From NCBI GenBank assembly GCA_965116465.1, contig OZ220687.1, forward strand, positions 930,001-994,000: DNA of 64,000 nucleotides. The letters are read 5' to 3'. Below the pieces are notes generated by a model. The model ran no database searches. It was not told the origin of the DNA and saw only the letters and a list, made by a program, of their open reading frames with translations. This DNA comes from VXNF01 sp965116465 (GTDB lineage Bacteria > Actinomycetota > Acidimicrobiia > Acidimicrobiales > CATQHL01). The stretch's first letter is position 1; each line of letters starts with the position of its first letter. Below, piece after piece: positions 33,601 to 41,901 of this stretch. A program made the position numbers and the translations under genes.

Positions 33601-36600
33601 CCGGCGCCTGGGTGGAGGTGACGTCGCAGGTCTCGGTGTCCAGAGCGACTTCGACCCACCTGCCGTCCACGTACTCGTGGACGAGACGCTCCGCGGTGAC
33701 CTCGAAGGCTCGGCCCGCAACCGGGTTGCCGTCGAGGTCGGTGACCACGGCCTCGACGTCGATCCCGTCGCCGGCCCGCACGAAGTAGCGGGTGGAGCGG
33801 ACACCGACATAGAGATCGGCGGAATGGACCAGGAGGCGGGTCGTCGCCGCCCAGCGCTGGAGGTTCACATCGACCACCTGGGCCTGGGCGGTCACCGCCA
33901 CCGGCAGGCCGTCGCCGTCGCCGTCGAGGTCGATACGCAGGTGGTGGCTGCCGGTTGCGTCGGTCGTCCCGGAGAATTCCTCGTCCCCGTAGGCGGCCCC
34001 GCCCCCGTACGGATACCACCATGGCCGCCAGACGCCGAACGTGAAACCGGGCCAGTTGGGAGGGCGGTAGAACCCCGGCCGCGTGGTCACCCTCCAGCCG
34101 ACCTCGGCGTCGGGGAGCGGGCCACCGGAGAAGTACCGGGCATCGACCGCCACCACCGCCGGCTCGTCGATGAAGTGCGGGCCGGCCGACTCGAGGCGTG
34201 CCTCCACCTCGAACTCGGGCCGGCGGAACTCCTGGACCTGGAAGGTGTGGGTGTGGCCACCGCGGCCCGCGAGCCGGAACTCGATCCGGCTCCGGCCCAG
34301 GTTCGCCCCCCTGTCCAACTCGAGGGCGAGATCGAAGCCGCCGAGGTCATCGGTGCGGACCTCGCCGCTGCCGAGCTCGTTGCGGCGCGGGCCGTAGGCC
34401 GTGTAGGTGATCAGCGTGCCGGTGGGGAAGAACGCCAGGTCGCCGTCGCCGCTCACGTCGAGGTTCCGCACCCAGCCCTTGAGGTGCAGCGTCTCACCGG
34501 GGCGGTACATGCCGCGATCGTCGGTGGTGTACCAGATCGTCCGATCGTCCTGCGGCCACGCCTCGATGTACGCGGGGCTGAGAGCCCGGTCGTCGCCCCG
34601 CGATGCGACGACCCAGGAGAACCCACCCGCGTCGAGCCGGGCGCGGGCGAGGCCGTCGCCGTCGCTGACGAGCGCCGGATACCGGCCTCCGAGTTGGATC
34701 TCCACACCGGCCAGCGGATCGCCGGAGCGCAGGTCGGTGGTCCACGCCACCACGTCGCGATGGTCGGTGATGAGGTCGACCCCGATATCGGTGTCCTGCA
34801 CCCAGGTGATCTTCGGGTATCCGGTCTCCCTGTAGCGGAGTGCGGCACGGAACATGTCGCCGGCATCAGATGTGTCGGCGACGTCTTCGAACCCTCGTGG
34901 CCGGCCGGCCCCTTCGACGATCATGACCACGTGACCGTGCCCATCGTTGAGGACATTGGCGAGATGGATGGGAACCTCGGTGGGATCACCGTGGTCGATT
35001 CCGGTCTCGATGGTCACTTGTGTCGTCAGAGGCCACGGCACGTCGAGCGCAAGCGGGTCCTCGCTATACCGAAAACGATCTGCGAAGGCCACGTACGACC
35101 CGTAGTCGCTCGGATCGACGGTGTAGAAACGGACGCGGAGCTGCTCCCACTGGCGCACGATGACCGGAACCGCCTGCGTCTCCCCGAGCGGATCGATCGT
35201 GGTGAACTCGCCTCCCAGCAGATGGATGAGGGGGCTGGCCTCCTCGACCTCGAACTCAACGGTCTGGGGCTCTCCCAACCTCTGGCCGAACTCGTCGCCG
35301 ACCGTCCCGGGGATCACCACCTTGTAGACGGTGCCGCCCACCGTCCGGCCGGCGATGGTCAGGTAGCGGTCCCAGGCCGAGATCGTGGCATCGGGAATCT
35401 CCGGTGTGATGGAGATATCGGCGGCGTTTACCGTCGCCGCATTTAGCGAGTTGTTGAAGTGGGTCCTGAGGGGATCTCCCGGCCGGCAAGTCCGTCTCGA
35501 GCAGTTCGTGCCCACTATCTGCAAGGGAGCGTACGTACGGGCCTCGACGGTCCGCGAGTTCTCGCTGGTGTTCGGGCCCTCGGCCGACGGCACGTGTGGG
35601 CCGACGGTGATCCTGATCGCGGAGTCGGACTCGAACGGCACCACCGGCCGGAACGCGACCCACGTGCCCTCGAGGGTGCGCTCGGCTCGGCGCCTGATGA
35701 GATCGTCGCCATCGACCTCGGCGGCACTGGCAAGACGGATCTCGCGCTCCTGGCCATCGGCTGAGAGCGTGACCACGTCGAGGACGGCGGAAGGTTCCAC
35801 CCGCTGGTCGAAGGTGGCGAGAAAGACCGGATCGAGCCTGAGTGAGTCCCTGTGCGCGTATTCGTCGGCGGGGAAGAGTCGCAGCAGGCTGGGTGGAGGT
35901 GTCTCGAACTCGAAGCGGAACGTCTCGGCCAGTTCGGCGCCGGACTGCGACTGGGTGCCCGCAGGGACCTCGACGGTGTAGCTGGTCGCCATCGGCAGAC
36001 GATCGAAGATCTCCTGGTCGTGCTCGAAGCGGAGCGTGCGGGTGCCGATCCACTGCCAGCGACCCGGCAGCGGCGGTGTCATCTCCACAGGAACGTCGAT
36101 GTCGTCGAGTTGGCTGACCGTGGCCAGCGGCACCATCGGCTGGTTGAACGTGATGCCGACGAAGGGAGCGAGACCCACCTCGCCCTCGGGCTGGACCCTC
36201 AGGACCTCCAGTGGCCCGGGATCGACGACCGGTGCTGCGATGTCCGGGCCGGCCGGGAACGGCTGGTCGACCGTCTTGCCGGTGCGGGGCGGGGGCAGCG
36301 AGTCGACCGGGCGCCGGAAGGCGGCCGCACCAACCTCGTCGCCCTCCCACGGCGGCAGCCGCTCGATCACCGCCCGGATCTCCTCGTCGCCCAGCGCCAG
36401 GCCGTCGACCCGCCTCACCGTCGGTGAGCCCCCGCCGTCGCTCTCCTTGGCGTCGCTCAGGCGGATCGTGAGGCGCGTCTCGGGCGCCGGCCCGGCTTCG
36501 TCACGAGCCGCAGGGGCGGAAGCCTCCGCAACGACAGACGCGGAATCCACCGGGACGCCGGGGGCGGAGACTTCCGGGACCACAAGTGTGGAGGGTGCGG

Positions 36601-36757
36601 ACACCGGAAGGTTGAAGACCTGCGCAGCGACGGGTGTGGGAACGTCGACGGGCCGGCCGCCCCCGGCCGATTCCCGCTCGCCACCGTCCGAGCAGGCACT
36701 CGCCAGCACGGCGACGACCATTGCGACGACCGTCCAACGCCTCAGCGACCCCCTCAT
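30617..36757 (-). CDS. Alpha-2-macroglobulin family lipoprotein, thioester motif lost
   Basis: Very large (2046 residues) bacterial alpha-2-macroglobulin-like protein, normally a protease trap at the cell envelope. The signal peptide ends in a lipobox (VLASAC, Cys22), so it is lipid-anchored. Macroglobulin beta domains include DDRGMYRPGETLHLKGWVRN, the bait/ANA-type region near 1200-1260, and VTVRFELPDNLTRYRVMAVA (A2M domain). At the thioester position, where related proteins have CxEQ, the sequence is YRYRSCDGYAGR: the Gln is missing and the Cys is shifted one place, so a covalent thioester cannot form as usual. The following alpha-toroid (QNHDGGFGWW) is intact. Stand-alone gene; no PbpC partner nearby. 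Confidence 0.9.
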   Translation of the reverse strand: MRGSLRRWTVVAMVVAVLASACSDGGERESAGGGRPVDVPTPVAAQVFNLPVSAPSTLVVPEVSAPGVPVDSASVVAEASAPAARDEAGPAPETRLTIRLSDAKESDGGGSPTVRRVDGLALGDEEIRAVIERLPPWEGDEVGAAAFRRPVDSLPPPRTGKTVDQPFPAGPDIAAPVVDPGPLEVLRVQPEGEVGLAPFVGITFNQPMVPLATVSQLDDIDVPVEMTPPLPGRWQWIGTRTLRFEHDQEIFDRLPMATSYTVEVPAGTQSQSGAELAETFRFEFETPPPSLLRLFPADEYAHRDSLRLDPVFLATFDQRVEPSAVLDVVTLSADGQEREIRLASAAEVDGDDLIRRRAERTLEGTWVAFRPVVPFESDSAIRITVGPHVPSAEGPNTSENSRTVEARTYAPLQIVGTNCSRRTCRPGDPLRTHFNNSLNAATVNAADISITPEIPDATISAWDRYLTIAGRTVGGTVYKVVIPGTVGDEFGQRLGEPQTVEFEVEEASPLIHLLGGEFTTIDPLGETQAVPVIVRQWEQLRVRFYTVDPSDYGSYVAFADRFRYSEDPLALDVPWPLTTQVTIETGIDHGDPTEVPIHLANVLNDGHGHVVMIVEGAGRPRGFEDVADTSDAGDMFRAALRYRETGYPKITWVQDTDIGVDLITDHRDVVAWTTDLRSGDPLAGVEIQLGGRYPALVSDGDGLARARLDAGGFSWVVASRGDDRALSPAYIEAWPQDDRTIWYTTDDRGMYRPGETLHLKGWVRNLDVSGDGDLAFFPTGTLITYTAYGPRRNELGSGEVRTDDLGGFDLALELDRGANLGRSRIEFRLAGRGGHTHTFQVQEFRRPEFEVEARLESAGPHFIDEPAVVAVDARYFSGGPLPDAEVGWRVTTRPGFYRPPNWPGFTFGVWRPWWYPYGGGAAYGDEEFSGTTDATGSHHLRIDLDGDGDGLPVAVTAQAQVVDVNLQRWAATTRLLVHSADLYVGVRSTRYFVRAGDGIDVEAVVTDLDGNPVAGRAFEVTAERLVHEYVDGRWVEVALDTETCDVTSTQAPVTCEFAAAKGGRYRIAARVGDDSGRISRSEITRWVSGVKAAVRSRNVELEAVELVPDAETYAGGDTAEILVGSPFATATGLLTVAHDRIIETRTFEVTGHSAVLEVPISDDHVPELRLRVDLVSVTARTADDGTGVAGVPPRPAHASGQIRLRVPPVRRTLGVTATPASAVLSPGAVTSIAVEVTDAGGEPVEGAGVLLIAVDEAVLAVSGYELMDPIDVFYRARTAYLEAARSRRTILLEDPHWLSGQIREDERRFAEAAESAAMASDDMAGEPSGDNLADSDSDGSRITVRQNLDPLALFGPDAVTDASGRVTVRFELPDNLTRYRVMAVAVDGAHRFGTAESAITARLPLQVRPSAPRFLNYGDEFELPIVVQNQTEVAMEVDVVLQTSNLELVGSAGRRVVVPANDRVAVGFRARTNAPGVARFRATAISTAHADAQVVSLPVYTPATSEAFATYGVVDEGAVFQPVVAPEDVIPQFGGLEINTSSTALQALTDAVLYIAGYRYRSCDGYAGRIMAISALRDVLAAFDAEGLPSPEQLDAAVRHDIAALSALQNHDGGFGWWRRDGRSHPYTSIQAMHALVIAKNGGFEVRSGVMEDGRRYLRSIERRIPPWYSQRSKDMLTAYALHVRTLDGQNAAADARALWARRGEALPLEALAWLWPVVDDGGIEAEIDRLVNNRAVETAGAATFATAYGEDAYLLLHSNRRTDGIILDALITMAPTSDLIPKVVTGLLAHRVRGRWNNIQENTFILLALERYFDTFEATDPNFVARVWLGDLYAAEHTYAGRSTDRGSTLIPMAELLAAGDSDLIVQKDGEGRLYYRLGLRYAPDDLDLEPLDRGFVVQRSYEAVGDPADVWLDDDGVWQVRAGAEVRVNVTMVNDSRRTNMALIDPLPAGFEPLNPSLAVTGDVDVRDDSGWWWWTWYRHQNLRDDRAEAFATYLWAGTHEYSYVARATTPGSFVVPPARAEEIYAPEVFGRSASDRVIIQESR

Positions 36758-36821
36758 GGCTCAGCGCCGTCCTACGAGAGTGCCGAGCAATCCACGGACA
36801 GCGCCGGCCCGGCGGCTGAAC

Positions 36822-36873
36822 CGTGGATTCCGGGCCCGGATCGAGTCCGGGACAGGATCCTCGCCCGAATGAC
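36822..36873 (+). repeat. Diverged palindromic repeat
   Basis: Begins GTGGATTCCGGGCCCGGA and ends CCCGAATGAC, like the dispersed repeat but with an extra internal inverted segment (GGGCCCGGATCGAGTCCGGG). Lies between the CatC-like stop and the alpha-2-macroglobulin start. Confidence 0.4.
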
Positions 36874-36908
36874 GCCTCGGGACGTCGGAGGCATCGCTCA
36901 TAACGTCC

Positions 36909-37199
36909 CTAGCCGGGGTCGTTGGGGTGGTGCGCCAGGGGGATGACCTGGATGTCGAGCCAGGGGAAGAACGGCAGCGAGGCCAGGGCGGCGTGGAGTT
37001 CGTCGGGCGAGTCGGCCCGCCAGACACCCCAGTTGGCCCAGCGGCCCGGCACGCGCCAGAGCCGCCGGATGGTTCCCGCCTCGACGAGTTCCCGGCCACG
37101 GGCCCGCTCGGCGGCCATGAGTTCGTCGCGCCGGACGGGATCGCCGTCGGGGGGCCAGTTGACCTGGATGTGGACCAGGTACTCGGCTGCGTCACTCAT
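36909..37199 (-). CDS. Muconolactone isomerase-like (CatC-family) protein
   Basis: 96 residues, exactly the usual CatC length, with the ferredoxin-like pattern EYLVHIQVNWPPDGDPVRRDELMAAERARGRELVEAG, IRRLWRVPGRWANWGVWRADSPDELHAALASLPFFPWLDIQVIPL broken into family segments. CatC decamers isomerise muconolactone in the beta-ketoadipate pathway; many homologues have unknown lactone or enol substrates. Start ATG at 37199, overlapping the end of the CoA transferase gene by 8 bases. It is the last gene of a tightly overlapping five-gene unit. Confidence 0.72.
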   Translation of the reverse strand: MSDAAEYLVHIQVNWPPDGDPVRRDELMAAERARGRELVEAGTIRRLWRVPGRWANWGVWRADSPDELHAALASLPFFPWLDIQVIPLAHHPNDPG

Positions 37200-38412
37200 C
37201 ACTGGTCTCCTTGTTGTCGCGGGCGGCCGGGGTCTCGCCACCCGGATTCTGGCCGGCCAGCTCGGCCAGCACCTCGTCGGTGTCGGCGCCCAGCGGGCGC
37301 CCCGCGAAGGACACCTTGCCGGGGGTGCGCGACAGGCGCGGCGACACCGCCTGCATCACGACGCCGTCCACGGTCGTGAACAGCCCCCGCCGGCGGAAGT
37401 GCTCATCGGCGAACAGGTCCGCCATCGTGTACACGGGGGCGATGGCGGCGTCGGCCTCCTCGAAGCGCCGGATCACCTCGGACGCAGGCCGCTCGGCGAT
37501 CCATCCCGCCACGAGGGCCTCGAGAGCGTCGCGATTCTCGAAGCGGCCGGTGAACGTGACGAAGCGCTCGTCGCCGCCGGCGCCGATGAGGTCCAGCACC
37601 CGGTTCGCCACGGTGTCGCTGGAGGCCGACAGCGCCACCCACTCGCCGTCGCTGCACCGGTAGGTGCCGCGAGGCACCGAGTAGGGGATGCCGGCGCCCA
37701 GGCGCGGCTGCAGGTAGCCCAGGTGGGCGAACGCCGAGGGCAGCGGGCCCATGACGTGCATCACCGACTCCACCAGCGAGAGGTCCACCACCTGCCCCTT
37801 GCCGCTGCGGCGGGCCTCCCACAGCGCCGCCATGGCGCCGAACGCCCCGAGCGTGCCCGTGAGCTCGTCGGTGAGCGCCACCGGCGGCAGCAGCGGCTGC
37901 CCGCCGGCCTCACCGCTGATCGCCGCGTAGCTGCTGAGCGCCTCGGCCAGGGTGGCGAAGCCGGGCCGCTGGGCATACGGGCCCTCCTGGCCGAAGGCGG
38001 TGATGCGCAGGATCACCAGCCGGGGGTTGCGCGCGAGCAGCACCTCGGGGCCCAGCCCCAGCGCCTCCAGCTTGCCCGGCCGCAGGTTCTCCACGAGCAG
38101 GTCGGCGCCGTCGATCAACTCCAGCATCGCCTCGAGCCCCTCGGGGGTCTTGAGGTTCAGCACCACGGCGCGCTTGTTGCGCCCGGCCAGCTTCCAGAAA
38201 TACGAGTCGTCGTCGCCGTCGGGCGGCATCCAGCCCAGCCGGCGGACCGAATCGCCGCTCGGCGACTCCACCTTGATCACATCGGCGCCGAAGTCGCCGA
38301 ACAGCCGGGCCGCACCCGGACCGGCCACCACGGTCGCCATGTCCACCACCCGGACGCCCGCCAGGGGTCCTGCGCCCTCCCCGGCTCCGGGCTCGGCCCC
38401 CTCAGCCGCCAT
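37192..38412 (-). CDS. Class III CoA-transferase (CaiB/BaiF family)
   Basis: 406-residue formyl-CoA transferase-type enzyme that moves CoA between carboxylic acids. N-terminal VRVVDMATVVAGPGAARLFGDFGADVIKVE is the family hallmark; NKRAVVLNLKTPEG and DLLVENLRPG follow; the catalytic Asp is expected in ALTDELTG. Overlaps MaoC upstream by 11 bases and the CatC-like gene downstream by 8. With the MaoC hydratase next door it probably activates the acid produced by the enolase-superfamily dehydratase so that it can be hydrated or cleaved as a CoA ester (inference). Confidence 0.9.
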   Translation of the reverse strand: MAAEGAEPGAGEGAGPLAGVRVVDMATVVAGPGAARLFGDFGADVIKVESPSGDSVRRLGWMPPDGDDDSYFWKLAGRNKRAVVLNLKTPEGLEAMLELIDGADLLVENLRPGKLEALGLGPEVLLARNPRLVILRITAFGQEGPYAQRPGFATLAEALSSYAAISGEAGGQPLLPPVALTDELTGTLGAFGAMAALWEARRSGKGQVVDLSLVESVMHVMGPLPSAFAHLGYLQPRLGAGIPYSVPRGTYRCSDGEWVALSASSDTVANRVLDLIGAGGDERFVTFTGRFENRDALEALVAGWIAERPASEVIRRFEEADAAIAPVYTMADLFADEHFRRRGLFTTVDGVVMQAVSPRLSRTPGKVSFAGRPLGADTDEVLAELAGQNPGGETPAARDNKETSDE

Positions 38413-38926
38413 CGGTGGATCGCCGCGGCAGCAGCACCGAGCGCTTGTAGGTCGTCACCACGGCGCCGTCCTGGTTGCGCCCGACGGTCTCGACGGTGAC
38501 GATGCCGGCGTCGGGCCGCGACCGGCTGGCGCGGGTCTCGAGCACCGTGCTGGTGCCGTAGAGCGTGTCGCCGGGATACACCGGCGCGGTGTGGCGCAGG
38601 TCGGTGGTTCCCAGGTTGGCCAGCGCCCGCCCCGAAATGTCCGGCACGCTCATGCCCAGCAAGAGCGAGTAGATATGCGGGCCGGCCACCACAGGCCGCT
38701 CGAACGGGCCCTGGGTGCCGTCGAAGTGCGCCGAGTCCACGTGCAGGGGATGCACCTCGAGGGTCAGCATGCAGAACAGGTGGCTCTCGGCCTCGGTGAT
38801 CGTCTTGCCGGGCCAGTGGCGGTACTCGTCGCCCACCTCGAAGTCCTCGAAGCAGCCCCCGAAGCGCCGCTCCCGCGCCTCGAAGACCCGGCCCCCGCCG
38901 GCCGCGGAATCAGGTTCGCCGCCCAT
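38402..38926 (-). CDS. MaoC-like dehydratase/hydratase
   Basis: 174-residue hot-dog fold protein of the MaoC/mesaconyl-CoA hydratase type. Segments GGCFEDFEVGDEYRHWPGKTITEAE, NPLHVD-like VHPLHVDSAHFD and RPVVAGPHIYSLLLGM mark the (R)-specific hydratase active site; the usual Asp/His pair is in the HPLHVD region. Start ATG at 38926 shares one base with the upstream stop (TGATG). A longer frame reaching 39118 is a shadow of that upstream gene. Confidence 0.85.
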   Translation of the reverse strand: MGGEPDSAAGGGRVFEARERRFGGCFEDFEVGDEYRHWPGKTITEAESHLFCMLTLEVHPLHVDSAHFDGTQGPFERPVVAGPHIYSLLLGMSVPDISGRALANLGTTDLRHTAPVYPGDTLYGTSTVLETRASRSRPDAGIVTVETVGRNQDGAVVTTYKRSVLLPRRSTDGG

Positions 38927-40077
38927 CAACCCTCCAGCGCCGCCGCCTCGTCGATGATGCCCCCAGGGTCGTTGTGCGGCACGCTGCGCAGCCAGTCCGG
39001 GTTGACGAGCCGGCCGAAGCCGGGCTCGTCGGGGAGCGGATCCATCAGGCCGTCGCGCACCACCGGCTGCCGCAGCGAGTCGGCGAACTGGTCCACCCCG
39101 CTGCCGACGATGCCCCACTCCAGCGGCAGGTCCGGGCGACCCAGGCCGCCGAAGATCTGGGCGTGCTCGAGGGCGTTCATGTGCGGCGCCACCTGCATGC
39201 CGGCCGCGTCCGCCTGCGCCAGGATGTCGCCGATCGAGGTGATCCCGCCCATCGTCGTGACGTCGACCCGCACGAAGTCGACCGCGTTGTGAGCGACCAG
39301 CGACTCGGGGTAGTGCGCCCCGCCCTGCTCGTCGCCGAAGGCGATGGGGAACGGCGACCGCTCCCGCAACGCCGCGATGATCCGGGCGTTACCGGGCGGG
39401 AACGCGTCCTCGAACCAACCCAGGGTCATGTCCAGGCTCTCCAGGAAGGCCACCGCATCGTCGACGGCGTTGAACACCCAGGCCCCGTCGCAGCCCACCC
39501 AGAGGTCGTCGGACGCCGAGGCGGCCGCCTCGAGGCGGGCCTTGGAGCGCACCACATCGGGCGCCATCGGCAGCTTGACGCGCCGGTAGCCCTGCTCGTA
39601 GAGGCTCTCGACCTGCTCGATCACCTCGGCGGGGCCGATGGAGGGCGGGTACCCGGCGATCCCCGTGACCGGCATCGCCACGTTCGAGCCGCCCAGCATC
39701 TTTGCGATCGGCAGGCCGCGGCGCTTGGCCTCGGCATCCCAGACCGCCAGGTCCACGATCGACAGCGCCCGCAAGCCGATCCCGCCGACCAGGCAGGACA
39801 GGTTGGAGCGCTGCACCGACTCGAACGCCGCCTCGGGCGCATCGGTGGGGCGCCCCACGTAGCGCGGCCCGATGTAGTCATGGATCATCTCGGCGATCGG
39901 GCCGTCGCGACTCAGCGTGAAGCCGTAGCCACAGATGCCGTCACGGGTCCGGACCCGCACCAGGCCGAACTCCCGGTGCTCCATGACCCAGTCGCCGAAG
40001 CGGATCACCTCCGGCACCGGGGCGCGCACCGTCAAGGCGTCCACCGCTTCGATCTGGCGTCCTCGTTCGTCACTCAT
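38926..40077 (-). CDS. Enolase-superfamily dehydratase/racemase (mandelate racemase/MLE family)
   Basis: 383 residues. N-terminal capping domain and a TIM barrel with the base-bearing strand YRRVKLPMAP, metal ligands expected in VGCDGAW (Asp), GWFEDAFP (Glu) and FGDEQGG (Glu/Asp), and His in APHMNALEHAQ. The pattern is of the mandelate-racemase/sugar-acid-dehydratase side of the superfamily; the substrate cannot be read off. ATG at 40077 overlaps the SDR stop by ATGA. With the SDR, gluconolactonase and sugar-type importer, an aldonate or related hydroxy acid is a reasonable guess. Confidence 0.85.
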   Translation of the reverse strand: MSDERGRQIEAVDALTVRAPVPEVIRFGDWVMEHREFGLVRVRTRDGICGYGFTLSRDGPIAEMIHDYIGPRYVGRPTDAPEAAFESVQRSNLSCLVGGIGLRALSIVDLAVWDAEAKRRGLPIAKMLGGSNVAMPVTGIAGYPPSIGPAEVIEQVESLYEQGYRRVKLPMAPDVVRSKARLEAAASASDDLWVGCDGAWVFNAVDDAVAFLESLDMTLGWFEDAFPPGNARIIAALRERSPFPIAFGDEQGGAHYPESLVAHNAVDFVRVDVTTMGGITSIGDILAQADAAGMQVAPHMNALEHAQIFGGLGRPDLPLEWGIVGSGVDQFADSLRQPVVRDGLMDPLPDEPGFGRLVNPDWLRSVPHNDPGGIIDEAAALEG

Positions 40078-40883
40078 ACGCAGAGATACCCCCCGTCCAC
40101 GCTCAGTATGTGCCCGGTCACCATGGAAGCGGCGTCCGACGCCAGGAAGATGGCAGGCCCGACGATCTCCCGCGGCTGCCCCCGGCGGTCGATGGGTGTA
40201 CGGGCGGCGATGAACTCGCTGGTGAAGCTGCGCTTGCGGTCCGAGGCCAGCACCAGCGGCGTCTCGAAGATGGACGGCGCCAGGGCGTTGACCCGTATGC
40301 CGTGTTCGATCCACTCCAGGGCGAGGCTGCGAGTCATCTGGATGACACCGCCCTTGCTCTGCAGGTAGGCGGTCGTCTCGGGATAGGCACGGCTGCCGCC
40401 GATGGAGGCCATGTTCACGATGGCGCCCCGGCCCCGCTCGATCATCGTGCGCCCCACGATCTGACACGACAGGAAGGTGCCCCACAGGTTCAGGCGCACG
40501 ACCCGCTCCCAGACCTCGTCGGGGAAGTCCTCGGCCGGGTGGCGGGCCGCCGTGCCGGCGCAGTTGACCAGCACATCGATGTGGCCGTGGGCGTCGAGCA
40601 CCTCGCCGACTGCGCTCTCCATGTCGTCCCGGCTGGTGACGTCGGCCTCGATGAACCGCAGCGCCCGGCCCTGCTCGGCCGCCGCCGCGACCAGCCGCTC
40701 GGCACGCGCCACGTCCACGTCCAAGAAGGTCACCTCGGCACCGCAGTCGGCGAACCCCACGGCGATGGCCTCGCCGAGCCCGCTGGCCCCGCCGGTGATC
40801 AGGCTGACCTTGGTTGACAGGTCGAACAGGCCGCCCACGTAGTCCGTGGGGACGGTGACGGCCACGGCATCAGGATCACTCAC
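40074..40883 (-). CDS. Short-chain dehydrogenase/reductase (KduD-like)
   Basis: 269-residue classical SDR. Cofactor motif TGGASGLGEAI at about 31-41, NCAG at 108-111, catalytic Ser in NMASIGGS and the YLQSK (YxxxK) pair; C-terminal GHILSVDGGYLCV. An Asp after the second strand (FLDVDVA) favours NAD(H). It starts the overlapping five-gene unit with the dehydratase, MaoC, CoA transferase and CatC-like genes. The sugar-acid dehydrogenase role is inferred from context. Confidence 0.87.
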   Translation of the reverse strand: MSDPDAVAVTVPTDYVGGLFDLSTKVSLITGGASGLGEAIAVGFADCGAEVTFLDVDVARAERLVAAAAEQGRALRFIEADVTSRDDMESAVGEVLDAHGHIDVLVNCAGTAARHPAEDFPDEVWERVVRLNLWGTFLSCQIVGRTMIERGRGAIVNMASIGGSRAYPETTAYLQSKGGVIQMTRSLALEWIEHGIRVNALAPSIFETPLVLASDRKRSFTSEFIAARTPIDRRGQPREIVGPAIFLASDAASMVTGHILSVDGGYLCV

Positions 40884-40924
40884 GGTTCCTCCCCCGTGTC
40901 GGTCCGGGACGGGCGGCCTGGCAG

Positions 40925-40950
40925 TGGATTCCGGCCTGCGCCGGAATGAC
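40925..40950 (+). repeat. Dispersed palindromic repeat, copy 5
   Basis: TGGATTCCGGC / GCCGGAATGAC in the 111-bp gap between the SMP-30 gene and the SDR downstream of it on the minus strand. It splits the long minus-strand run into two parts. Confidence 0.75.
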
Positions 40951-40994
40951 GGATCTTCAGTGATCCGGACGAGCCAGCCATTTGGGACGGTTCC

Positions 40995-41867
40995 CTACTC
41001 GTCGCCGGCGATGCGGGCGGCGCTGGGGTAGAAGCAGCCCACCCCCTGGTACGGCGTGCGGAACCTGCTGAGGTGCCAGCGTCCCAGGTTCGGGAACACG
41101 AGGACGTCGCGGTCGTCGCCCGTGAACACGCAGTTGGTCGGCGCGGCGATGATCGCGCCCCGCGGGTCGGTGGTCAGCACCTGCAGCCCCGTCTCGGCGT
41201 GCCACACGAAGATGGTGTCGGGCCGGTAGCAGGACACCACGAGCGACCCGTCGGTGGTCTCGACGATGCCGTCGGGGACCGCCAATCCCAGATCGCACAA
41301 CTCGCGCCGCGGCCCCGCCGACCCGTCGGCCTCGATGGGGATCTCCACGATGGCGCTGGGGTAGCTCTCCACGATCCAGAGGCGGGAGCCATCGGCCGAC
41401 ACGGCGCAGCCGTTCGGGAAGTTCACCGACTCGGTGCTCCACACCTCCGCCTGCTGACCGGGGCGCTGCACCCAGACATGGCCGTTCTGCTCGCCCCAGC
41501 CGCCGGAGTCGGTGAGGTAGTAGTTGCCACCGGCGTCGAACGCCCCCCAGTTGGGCACGCCGAGGGACTGCTCGTCGTTGCCGGTGCAGAAGGCACTCCG
41601 CTCGCTTCCGTCTGCGCTGAACCGCCACACCGTGCTGTGCACCAGGTCGATGGCGTAGATGTTGCCGTCGCCGTCTGCGGCCAGCCCCAGCATGAACCCG
41701 CCGGTGTTGGCGATCTCCCGCGGTGTGTCGTCGGGCTCGATCACGTAGACCTGGCCGGCCTCCCCCCCGCAGTAGATGGTGCCGTCGGGCGCCACGCAGA
41801 TGCCCTCGGCGTGATCGAGGCCCTCGGCGAAGTTCTCGACGTCGGTCAGCGGCACGATGGGTTCCAT
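40995..41867 (-). CDS. SMP-30/gluconolactonase-family protein
   Basis: 290-residue six-bladed beta-propeller lactonase family. The divalent-metal ligands are placed as expected: Glu21 in DHAEGICVAPDG, Asn in VNFPNGCAVSADG and Asp in AVPDGIVETTDG. Such enzymes open aldonolactones to acids. It lies between the VOC protein and the dehydratase module on the same strand, which supports a lactone-to-acid-to-enoyl sequence of reactions. ATG start at 41867 with AAGGAGGACG upstream. Confidence 0.88.
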   Translation of the reverse strand: MEPIVPLTDVENFAEGLDHAEGICVAPDGTIYCGGEAGQVYVIEPDDTPREIANTGGFMLGLAADGDGNIYAIDLVHSTVWRFSADGSERSAFCTGNDEQSLGVPNWGAFDAGGNYYLTDSGGWGEQNGHVWVQRPGQQAEVWSTESVNFPNGCAVSADGSRLWIVESYPSAIVEIPIEADGSAGPRRELCDLGLAVPDGIVETTDGSLVVSCYRPDTIFVWHAETGLQVLTTDPRGAIIAAPTNCVFTGDDRDVLVFPNLGRWHLSRFRTPYQGVGCFYPSAARIAGDE

Positions 41868-41901
41868 GCTCGTCCTCCTTGATCGCTGTCGGTAGGGCCC
41901 G

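Noticed and set aside
30593..35446. 1617-residue plus-strand open frame opposite the alpha-2-macroglobulin gene
   Set aside because: It is rich in Arg, Gly, Val, Asp and His with no domain signature and lies wholly antisense to a protein with a clear signal peptide and domains; long mirror frames are expected at this GC content.
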